From Scenedesmus sp. ARA3 (lineage: Eukaryota > Chlorophyta > Chlorophyceae > Sphaeropleales > Scenedesmaceae), in assembly GCA_004335835.1 (NCBI GenBank), contig RWJK01000432.1, positions 1-43,789 of the forward strand: a DNA stretch of 43,789 nt, read 5' to 3'. A program made the position numbers and the translations under genes. Each line of letters begins with the position of its first letter. Position 1 is the first letter of the stretch. This document shows, one piece after another, positions 35,366 to 43,789 of this stretch. A model generated the notes under the pieces. It was not told where the DNA came from. It searched no databases and saw only the letters and a list, made by a program, of their open reading frames with translations.

Positions 35366-35934
35366 GAGGGTTGTGAGAAGGACTGTAACATGCAGGAACA
35401 GCGGGTCATCCCGCTGACTAATCTTGGGAAGGCAGACAGGCACCAAGCGCAACTGCAGCACCTTGCAGGTATATGCACGGTGCGCGCCCCCTGGCCTGTT
35501 TGACAGCGTTGTTCGATGTTCAACATCCGAACTAAACAGTATCAAAGGCGTTCTTCTTGGCCATTGCACTGAGGTGTCAGTAGTACGTGATCCTTCTCAC
35601 AACCTGCTGTCAACAGCAGAGCTGCAAGGGGTCAACTATCATAAGTTAGCTACACGCTTTGGTTGTATACGAGAACACACCGGTTGTCGAGGTGCCCATC
35701 ACCGGACAGAATGCAAGGAAGTGGCATCGGCCCTAGGCCTCCTGTTTTTGCCGGGATGCAGGTGAATGAGATTATAAACTTGCTTTTCAGATGATCAGAA
35801 TCAGTTTGAGCTTGCAAGAGGCACAGATACACTCATTTGCCGACATGCTGCCGGCACAGTGAGAACATGCTGTGGGACACCCTTCTGACTCTGCTTGCGT
35901 TACCACTTGGTGTTTACAGTACACTGGAGGTCAA
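35366..35934. other. Intergenic region, possibly with further 5' exon of the next gene
   Basis: The reading frame of the next gene continues upstream of its ATG through QYTGGQ to a TTTACAG acceptor-like site at about 35913-35919, so an unrecognised earlier exon could lie here. An open plus-strand frame at 35424-35765 has no recognised domain. Confidence 0.35.
35384..35388 (+). terminator. Candidate TGTAA poly(A) signal of the XK-like/LRR gene
   Basis: TGTAA lies 19 bases after the stop codon. A second TGTAA (35361-35365) overlaps the TAA stop itself. The 3' UTR would be unusually short if either is used. Confidence 0.35.
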
Positions 35935-37664
35935 ATGGGTGGCATGCAAGGGCAGACGGCCGGTAACATGGGCGGAGGCAACTGGTAAGTGGCAAGAGCA
36001 GCACTGGCGGCGGCAGCAGCAGCAGCAGCGGCAGCTGGGCAACAGTTGCATGTAGACCATTTGCCTGCTGTTATAAACTTTATTGATAAGACATTTGACC
36101 TGTCACAACATGCGGTTGGTACGCGCCTGCAGTGCGTGTGAGCTTTGCAGTGCCGCATGGCTGCCTGTACATGGATACTGGCCCCGTCCTCTGATTCCCC
36201 TGACACATGTGGCTTCTCAGCAGCTGGGGTGCATTCAGGCTTGATGGAACTGTTCACACAAAGTTTGCATATAGTATGTAAGCATGGAAGTATCCTGAGT
36301 ACGTTCTGTGTATGCTTCTGTGCTGCTCGTTGCCGCTGCTGTTGCTGCGTGGTGGCCGCAGGGCTTGCGCGGGTGGCACGCCTGCCATGGGCATTGGAAT
36401 GGGCATGGGCATGCCAAACCAGATGCAGCAGATGCAGATGCAGCAACAGCAGCAGCAGCAGATGCAAATGCAGCAGCAGATGCAGATGCAGCAGCAAATG
36501 CAGATGCAGCAGCAGATGCAAATGCAAGCCATGCAGCAGCAGCAACAGCAGCGCATGATGCTGATGCAGCAGCAGCAGCAGCAACAAATGCAGCGGCCGC
36601 AGCTGCAACAAATCAAGCCACCTGCCGCTGCAGCCCCAGCAGCAGCCCCAAGCCCCAAACCTCAGCAGCAGCAGCAGCAACAGCAGCCGCTCAGCCAGCA
36701 GCAGTACCACTTTGCAGGCCGCAAGCGCCCAGCAACAGACACCCCCCGGCAGCCCCTCAGCAACAAGGCAGCCAAGCGTGCCGCTGCGCTGGCCCCATTA
36801 GCCCCTGCAGGCCCTGTGGTGGTGCGTGCCCCTGCCACTGCGGGTGAGGCTGCGGAGGTAGAGGCGTGGAAGGCGGAGCGCCGCAAGCACTGGCCCTCAG
36901 CAGCAAACCTGGCGCGCAAGGTGAGGCGGAAGAGAGTTTGAACTTTGGTGAATCAGCTTGTTGGGAGTGTTGCTGCGGGTGTTGTGCTGCAGCTGCAGAG
37001 CCCCTGTTGTAGGGATAGCAGCAGCAGGGTGCAGCAGGCGTTTGGTACCAGGTGAGGCGGCTGGCTGGCGGGCTGCTGCTGCTGCTGCTGCTGCCAATGC
37101 GGCTATGCTGCAGCGCTGTGGGCGTTGCAGTCAGGTACAACAGCAGCTGCAGCAGGCTTTGCATGCACAACAGTGTGTTTGAGCCTCTGGCGCTGCTCTG
37201 TGCTCCCTTTTTGCCGTGCTTTGACCTGGTGGCGTGCTGCTGGCCGTGTGTGGCTGCAGGAGACTGAGGCAGGCAAGCTGGCCGCATCAGGAGCACTGGA
37301 CCCGGCAGCAGCCGGCACAGCTGGCGCGGGCCGCGGCGGCAGCAGCAGCAGCAGGGCAGCAGCGCTGGCAGCAGTGCTGGCGAAGCAGAAGGCACTAGGC
37401 CTGGCTAAGGCAGCAGGCACAGCAGACATGCACATCGGATCAGATGGGAGTATTGCTGTTAGGGAAGAGGAGGGGGGCTGGGGTTCGGGGCCAGGGTTTG
37501 GGTTCAGGGGGCGGGGTGATAGGGGCAGGGGCGGCTCGTTTGGGAGGGGTGGCAGGGGTGATAGGGGCCGCGGGGCAGGGTTTAGAGGTGGCAGAGGAGG
37601 CGGAGGGTTTAGGGGCGGGCGTGGAGGCAGGGGATACGGCGGCAGATGGGGATGGGACGGGGAT

Positions 37665-37699
<35 letters not shown>

Positions 37700-39008
37700 T
37701 GGCGATGCTGCGGCTGCTGCTGGTGATGGTGCTGCCGCTGGTGCTGCTGGCGACAGCGCAGGCGCAGATGCAGCCGAAGGCGCAGCAGCACAGCAGCAGC
37801 AGCAGCAGCAGTTTGAAGGCGGCTGGGGCAGCAGCAGGGGTGGCAGGGGCAGCTTTGGACGCGGCCGTGGTGGCTACAGCAGCAGCGGACCCTACCCCAG
37901 CAACCGCAGCCAGCAGCACGGTCAGTACGGCAGGGGTGGCGGCAGGGCGGTACACTTCCAGCATACAGCAGATGGCGGCAGAGGTGGGGGACTAGGGTCA
38001 GGGCTTGGCCGTGGAGGTTTCTTTGGGTTTAAGCGGCGGCCTGCGCTGCTGGAGGTTCTGCTTGCTGCTGATGTGCGGCGTGAGGCAAGCTGGCTGCTGC
38101 AGGCGGTGCGGTTTTTGGTGATGAACCGCTTCCTGCAGCCGCCGGGGGCAGTCACTGCAGTTGAGACGGCTGCTGCTGCTGCTGAGGCTGCTGCTGCTGC
38201 TGAGGCTGCTGAGGCGGCTGAGGCGGCTGCAGCTGAAGCAGATGGTGGTAATGCTGCTGGTACAGAAGGGGATGCAGCAGCAGCAGCAGCAGCAGCTACC
38301 GCTGCACCAGAGGCGGGCGCAGGGCCTGCTGCAGAGCTGGCAGCTGACAGTATAGTGGAGGAATATGATGCAGCAGGTGCTGCTGATGAGGACAGGCCGG
38401 CAGCAGCAGCAGCACCAGCAGCAGCGTGCAGCAATGGTCCTGCTGAGGAGGCAGCAGATCAAGCGCAGCAGCCAGCAGCAGCAGCAGCAGCAGCAGCGGG
38501 ACAGGTGCCTGGCCCCCATGGGGTGGCGCTGCTGTTCCCTGATGAGGTGCTGCTGCAGCAGCCGCTGGCTGCGCTGCTGGCTGCGCCCCTGCAGGATGAC
38601 GAGGATGATGAAGATGATGACGATGAAGCAGCAGCAGCAGAAGCGGTTGTGCAGCCTGGCAGCAGCACGCTGCAGGGGCTGCACGCCCCTGCAGACCATG
38701 CAGCAGAGGCTGCAGCAGCAGGGGATGTCGCTGATGCCTGCGTAGACATGCAGGCTGGTGCAGCTGAGGGCAGTGCTGCTGCTGCTGCTGCTGCTGCCGG
38801 GTGTGGCAGTGAGGATGAGGGCTTAGGGGGGCTGCTAGATGAGGATGAGGATTCTGCTGATGCTGATACTGATGCTGATGTTGATCTTGATGGCAGTCAG
38901 GGAGGCCAGCAGCAAGCACCAGCAGCAGCTGGCAGCGGCGGCGGCAGCAGCAGCAGCAGCAGCAGTGGCGAGGATGGCAGCAGCGGCAGTGATGCTGACG
39001 ATAAATGA
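35935..39008 (+). CDS. NUFIP1-domain protein with polyQ, RGG and acidic regions, three exons
   Basis: Exons: 35935-35984, 36362-36920, 37260-39008; 785 residues. NUFIP1-type proteins bind RNA and act in box C/D snoRNP assembly with the R2TP machinery in the nucleus. The diagnostic segment is EVEAWKAERRKHWPSAANLARK (about 182-203), matching the ERRK.(W/Y)P...N...K core. It continues over the exon junction as ETEAGKLAASGALDP and then LAAVLAKQKALGLAKAAGT. A C-terminal block, KRRPALLEVLLAADVRRE followed by ASWLLQAVRFLVMNRFL (about 461-495), matches the end of plant NUFIP proteins. Before the core are Gly/Met/Gln repeats (QMQMQQQ). Between core and C-terminal block lies an RGG/FRG-rich region (about 260-330) and polyQ. 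The tail is Ala/Glu/Asp-rich and ends in acidic and poly-Ser runs. The ATG chosen is minimal; exon 1 may extend upstream. A zinc finger seen in animal NUFIP1 is not found in these exons. Confidence 0.82.
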
Positions 39009-40430
39009 GAGCAAGGTGGTGCCAGCAGCAGCGAACCCGTGAAGGGCAGGGAGGCAGCCGAATAATCAGCATATACGTTCCTCAGTTTGTCCTGGGGTCT
39101 GTGCTGTGCGAACAGCATGCTAACGGCCCGCAATATCGCTGTTCTTTATGCTGTTTACAGTGCAACATACGGTGCAGACGTTTCCTGTGCCCCATGCTGC
39201 CATACATGGCGGCAAATGAACTGCCTTTCCTGCAACGCTTCATAGTGCCTTGCGCCCCACTCCTCCAAAGACGCACCAGGCTTGCTCTAGATAGGTGTAC
39301 AAAAAGCAAGGCGTCAACGCTGCGCTGCCACACCTGTGTGCCGCAGACCATATCAGTTACGTAACTAGTACTCACGCAATCCAACTGGTGTGCTCAATAT
39401 AAGGGCCTCGACCTGGCATGCCGTAGGTGACATACTTCCTGGAGGACCATTGCTCCCACATGCCATGCATGTGTATGATGCGCATGATGCAACCTTGCTT
39501 ACGCCATGCTGCAGCCTGCAGCTGAGCTCGCATCCGCCAATGTACATTTGGCTGCAGAACCTTCTACTTTAGAATCTTTATAAACCTCTGTACACTTGTG
39601 GCAGTGCACTGCAGCGCCAGCTGGCCATGGCAGCGCGTACAGCCCACGCCAACAGTGGCAGCCTCCTTCCGCGGCAACAGTATGCTGCGCAGCGCAATGC
39701 CACCACGTATGGCAGTGCAACCACCCACATGCAAGTTTGGCCGACGCACAGTGCCGTACAGCAGCAGCTGATGCATCAGCTCATGAGCTGCCTGATCAGG
39801 CATACTTCAGTAGGACACAGTCTGCATGTGTGCATATGCATGCGCTCCATATGACTCCCAGTGCGGTGAGGCTGTACATTTGCAACTTTGAAGTTCACTC
39901 CACAACCAGCAGGCTTCATTCAGCCCTGCCATGCGCCCAAGATGCAAGGCTGCCAGGTTGCGCACCCATAGCAGGGTCCAACACGTACATCTGCCCATGC
40001 ACACAGTACAGCCTCCATGCATGCATCCTAAATGCATGCAGCATACGCCCCACCCCAGTTGCCGCCAGGCATACTAAACACAAGTACTAGCCAGTCGAGA
40101 GAGAGAGAGAGCTACTTCGCAGGCGCCTACAAGTCTAACGGCTCTGCAATCTGGGCAACAGTGCAACCCAAATGACATTGTAACCCACTTGCTGTCACAG
40201 ACATCAATGGCGGCTGCTGACATGTGGTTGGGGCCTGCAACTGGTCATGTGGTAGATGTGGACAGCTCCAGCAAGCCACCCCAGCCAGGCATCTGCGTGA
40301 TAATCAAAAGCTGCACACAGCAGCAGCATCAAAACTGCAGGACAGACATCTGCTGCCATGCGCCGATGTATCCAATCGAGCCAACAGCATTCGTCTGCTC
40401 AGGCGCAGCTGTCAGTGATACAATTCAAAC

Positions 40431-40461
<31 letters not shown>

Positions 40462-41841
40462 TGCCGTGCTCAGTTCAAAGACCACAAAGAGCTCGCACAC
40501 ACATATGTATGAGGTGCATGAGCAATGCAGTGCGATGTGGTGCAGCGCGCTTTTCCCGCAGCTGCATTCAGGAACACGTAACTTCAACGGCAACCATGAA
40601 GCACGCGAACGTATGCTGAGCCTCTTGCCCGCACAGTGCGCTGCATGCCAGCCAACCCGCCCATAATAAGCTGCCAGGTACGGCTGGACGAAAGCAGTGT
40701 ATACAGTCTGGCCCGGAGGTGGATGCCAAGTAGCAAATACCTTCAAGGCGAGAGTCAGCTGCTGCTGCTGCAGCAGCAACAGCAACAGTAGCAGAGCATT
40801 GAGCCAGCAACCTTGCAGGGAGCAGCAATGCAATTGCAAATCAACCAGTTGCAGCACATGCAGCCGCCAGCGGCCCATTTTGCCTTACTTCAATCCTGGA
40901 CGTGTAGTTCATCAAGTCTCATACCAGCCACCCAGCAGCGGCAACGTCACTGAGGCAAGCAGCAGCAGTTGCTGCAGGCCAGCCTGTGTCAAGTGTGTGC
41001 AATCAACTCGAAACAAAACCTCTGCAGTGTCCAACTCAAGCATTCAGGCAAAACACCGTGCAACTGCTGGCAAACGCCTACAGCTGGCTTCTGCCCAGCG
41101 TCCCAAATTGAAATCAACCCTGCAGCAGCAGCAGCTACTGCCTGCTGGCAGGCGCGCGCATGAACAGCTGGCACACAGGCTTATTTGTGTGCGGTCAGGC
41201 GCTGCTGCTGCAGCCGCTGCTACAAGAAAGATCCACTGAAGCAGCCAGAGCAATAATACACACAGACTTAGATACAGGGGTGCTCACACATCTACAGCTG
41301 AGAGAGGGGTCAAAGAGCAATCATCAAGCAGCAAATGCACGGCAGCGCAGATAGCGAGTGCTAGTAGTGTGCAGAAGCAGCAGCAGCACGAGTGTGAGAG
41401 GTTGAACAACGCTGCCAACTGCTTCAGAGACACAAACAAACCACACAGCAACACCCATAGGAATTGGCGTACACCCATCCATCTTCAGTCCGCCATGGCA
41501 GCACACAAGTCTGAAGAGCTTGGCAGCATATGGCCAACTCTGGTATGCCCAGCATGTACTGCGCCACCCTGCACACTTGCATGGCTGCATCTCCCACACT
41601 TCACCATCCACCAGTGAAGGAACCAGCTCTGCGCAATCAACTTTTGGCGCAGATAACCACCGCAGGCAGACCCCAAATTGCAAGTGCACCTGCCCACGAT
41701 ACAATCAACCTCATGGACTGCTGCGAAAGCACCTGCCCACGATACAATCAAACTCCATGGGCTGCTGCGCAAGCACCACACCACAGTCGTGCTCTGCACT
41801 GTCTGCCTTCCAACCCCATGCAGCGCCGCCTTTTACAACAC

Positions 41842-42118
41842 AGTTTGCTCTGCCATCCAAGCCCGTGCAGAGTCACCCTCAATGAAGCCTTCAGTCAAGC
41901 ACGGCCCACCAACGTCCGCCGAATCAAAAGCTTTTCGTCATACGTAGCCCACCAACGCTCGCCACATCACATTCTGGCGCACTACCCAGTAGCCCTGACA
42001 ACTCTGTCATCAACTCCGTGGGCTGCTGCAAAAACACCACACCACAGTTCTGCTCTGCCTTCCAAGCCCATGCAGAGCCACCCTCAATGAAGCCTCCAGC
42101 CAAGCGCAGCCCACCAAC
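41842..42118. repeat. Diverged direct repeat, about 70 bp, offset about 205 bp
   Basis: Copies at about 41842-41912 and 42047-42118 share TGCTCTGCC(A/T)TCCAAGCCC and then CAGAG(T/C)CACCCTCAATGAAG, ending in GCCCACCAAC. A second shared block, TGGGCTGCTGC followed by CACCACACCACAGT, precedes them at about 41757 and 42019. A related 41-bp tandem duplication with ACCTGCCCACGATACAATCAA starts at about 41688 and 41729. Confidence 0.85.
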
Positions 42119-42429
42119 ACCCACCCCATCACCTTCTGGCGCGCTGCCCAGTGATCCTCACAAGCCCGTCATGAAACATCCACCACCCCTGGGAACAACT
42201 CCCACCAAGCACAACTCGCATCAGCTTGACCGCTGCAGCCAGCTCAGTGGTGGTGTGGATGCTGCCGGCCTCGTGTCCTCAAAAAGTCCTCGCACGCGCC
42301 AGGCACTCACACGTTGCCCACTGGTCACCCTTATCACCCAGAAGATACACCAAACGCGAGCACAGCGCACATTAGTTGGGCCGGCACAACGCTTCACAGG
42401 TTAGGCCGTCTCGAGCCACTGTCTGCCTT

Positions 42430-42732
42430 GCATTGACCCCCACACCCAACCCTGTGCGCAGGTGTGCCTATCGAAGCAAGTTGTTGAAGCATCCACTACC
42501 ACCACCACCTGATGACTCAGCACACCACCCGCGTCAAAGCATGCCGCTGCGCACCACCCGCCATGCATTGACCCCCACACCCAAGTCTGTGCCCAGGTGT
42601 GCCTCTGGAACAAGTGATGACAGCGCCTGCACACAGGGCCTCATACGCATCTGCAGCTCACACGCGCAGCACACACCCACTATCACCACCACCTGATAAC
42701 ACAGTACACCACCCGCGTCAAAGCATGCCTCT
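42430..42732. repeat. Two interleaved diverged direct repeats
   Basis: GCATTGACCCCCACACCCA and the following CAGGTGTGCCT occur at about 42430-42470 and 42565-42605 (offset 135). ACCACCTGAT and then CACCACCCGCGTCAAAGCAT occur at about 42500-42548 and 42684-42730 (offset about 183). The copies differ by several substitutions, so the duplications are not recent. They lie just downstream of the minus-strand stop at 42870 and may be in its 3' UTR. Confidence 0.85.
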
Positions 42733-42869
42733 ATACACCATCCTGATGCCTCGGAATCCGCCGGCCTCGTCTGCTGTATCGGTACCCTGCTTGCATGCAT
42801 CCACATGCAATCCCTTTGTCAACAACATGACATCAAAGATACAAACATCAACAGCCAAACAGCAAACCT

Positions 42870-43789
42870 TCACAGGCTCTGCGAGGGCAGCTGGCTCAGC
42901 AGTGCCAGCACGTGCTGCACATTCACCGCCACGCCCTGACTCAGCATCTCAGCAAGCACGTCAGTCAGCTGCATGCTCAAGCCCTCAGGCAGGCTCGCCA
43001 GCGCGGCAGCAGTGCTTGCGGCAGCAGCAGCCTCCTCTGCAGCACCAGCCGGCACGGCTGCAGCACCTCCTGCTGCTGCTGCTGCTCCTGCTGCTGCTGC
43101 TGCATCCATTGCTGCCTCAGGTGGCTGCCCATCCACAGCCATCGGCACTACACCTGCACCAGCTGCTGCAGGAGCTTCGGCAAGCGTCTTGCCAGCTGCT
43201 GCTGCAGCAGCAGCAGCAGCAGCAGCGTTGGCGTGCGCTGCCAGGCTGCTGCTGCCGCTGCTGCCGCTGTCCAGGGACAGCTTGACAGCCAGGCCGCAGC
43301 CGTTGGCGCCGTTGCCGGCCCGTCCAGAGTTGCTGGCTGGCTGTGGGGAGCGGGGCGGTTCAGGACCCTCAGCGCCAGCCAGCACACACGGCACCTGCTG
43401 CTGCAGCTGCTGCTGCTGAGTGGTGGTGCCAGTATGTGCCGCAGTTGTGCCTGCAGCAGGGCCAGCTGGTCCTGCTGCAGTGGCAGGCGTGCTGCTGCGC
43501 TGCGCGGCTGCGCCTGCAGCGCCGCTGCCGCTGCCGCCCGCGCCTGGGAAGTGTGTTGAGGAGTCTGTTGCCACGTCGCGCGATGTTGCGTTCGTGGCTG
43601 CAGGCGACGGCTGCGCGAGTGCCGCCATTGCTGCAGCAGCAGCTGCAGGTGCAGCCCATGCGCCAGCGTACGCTGCATTAGCCGCATCATCTGCTGTCGC
43701 CGGCTGCACTTGCTTGCTGCTCTCCCCAGCCACCTGTGCTGGCGCAGCTGCAGCAGCAGCAGCTGCTGCTGCTGTTGTAAGCGCAGCGC
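42870..43789 (-). CDS. Alanine-rich protein, 3' part of gene; 5' part beyond the window
   Basis: The minus-strand frame is open from the right edge to TGA at 42870-42872, about 306 residues, with no start in view. It is dominated by Ala, Gln, Gly and Ser, with homopolymeric Ala runs and blocks such as PGAGGSGSGAAG. The last ~45 residues are more ordered: LPEGLSMQLTDVLAEMLSQG and then VAVNVQHVLALLSQLPSQSL, which could form two amphipathic helices. A single Cys (VPCVLAGAEGPEPPRSPQP) sits mid-way. No domain is recognised. G/C-rich third positions and the ordered C-terminus favour a true exon over a chance frame. Other frames here are also open because of CTG/CAG tracts. Confidence 0.55.
   Translation of the reverse strand, partial: AALTTAAAAAAAAAAPAQVAGESSKQVQPATADDAANAAYAGAWAAPAAAAAAMAALAQPSPAATNATSRDVATDSSTHFPGAGGSGSGAAGAAAQRSSTPATAAGPAGPAAGTTAAHTGTTTQQQQLQQQVPCVLAGAEGPEPPRSPQPASNSGRAGNGANGCGLAVKLSLDSGSSGSSSLAAHANAAAAAAAAAAAGKTLAEAPAAAGAGVVPMAVDGQPPEAAMDAAAAAGAAAAAGGAAAVPAGAAEEAAAAASTAAALASLPEGLSMQLTDVLAEMLSQGVAVNVQHVLALLSQLPSQSL

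Larger units (their letters stand above)
39009..42869. other. Region without a recognised gene; local duplications
   Basis: It lies between the ends of two convergent genes. It carries a GA repeat (about 40098-40113), a CAG tract (about 40431-40460) and, in 41690-42732, several diverged direct repeats described separately. The longest plus-strand frame is 41530-42090 (186 codons from ATG), which runs through the duplications and has no recognised domain; it may be chance. No RNA gene is evident. Confidence 0.5.

Noticed and set aside
36254..36710. Long minus-strand frames rich in Leu or Cys opposite the NUFIP1-domain gene
   Set aside because: They are antisense shadows of CAG-rich coding sequence; the plus strand carries the conserved domain.
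37998..39072. Long minus-strand frames opposite exon 3 of the NUFIP1-domain gene
   Set aside because: Same cause: triplet repeats leave all six frames open. They have no conserved motif.
41530..42090. 186-codon plus-strand frame across the duplicated blocks
   Set aside because: No domain and low third-position bias; its internal peptide repeat simply reflects the DNA duplication. It is kept only as a note on the region.
42912..43559. Long plus-strand frames opposite the alanine-rich minus-strand exon
   Set aside because: They are Cys/Ala/Ser-rich translations of CTG tracts; the minus frame is longer, reaches the edge and ends in an ordered segment.

Overview
The window looks like nuclear DNA from a photosynthetic green alga. 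My inference is Chlorophyceae, most likely the Sphaeropleales (Scenedesmus/Tetradesmus type). Four things point there. The genes are broken into many short GC-rich exons by GT-AG introns. Exons and introns are full of CAG/CTG tracts. TGTAA, the usual chlorophycean poly(A) signal, lies downstream of several stop codons. Chloroplast gene products are encoded: photorespiratory phosphoglycolate phosphatase, an LPA1/REP27-type protein and a PAO/TIC55-family Rieske oxygenase. Nothing here suggests operons or CRISPR.

Layout, left to right. 1-591 (-): fragment of a non-LTR retrotransposon endonuclease running off the left edge. 2001-3851 (+): formiminotransferase. About 5013-5187: 15-bp minisatellite. 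5534-7892 (-): LPA1/REP27-like chloroplast membrane protein, divergent from 8311-8970 (+), a TMEM14/FAX-type small membrane protein. 10038-13898 (+): Rieske oxygenase of the PAO/TIC55/PTC52 family. 14606-16965 (+): nucleotidyltransferase-fold protein with degenerate active-site motifs. 16966-21063: unresolved, with possible minus-strand coding pieces. 21064-22944 (-): three-RRM RNA-binding protein. 23786-26942 (-): phosphoglycolate phosphatase. 27500-35365 (+): 17-exon gene joining an XK-like multipass membrane domain to a long leucine-rich-repeat region. 35935-39008 (+): NUFIP1-domain protein with polyQ, RGG and acidic low-complexity regions. 39009-42869: no recognised gene, several diverged direct duplications. 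42870-43789 (-): 3' part of an alanine-rich protein gene running off the right edge.

I derived the exon models by hand. In each of the eight complete gene models all junctions keep frame and the summed coding length is a multiple of three, which supports them strongly. Product names rest on motif recognition only; no database search was possible. The genes share no obvious pathway beyond several chloroplast functions.

The observations most worth following are the XK-like/LRR fusion and its in-frame TAG (best explained by a 117-bp intron), the degenerate nucleotidyltransferase, the placement of CAG tracts at 5' splice sites and CTG tracts at 3' splice sites, and a probable GC-AG intron in the Rieske gene.
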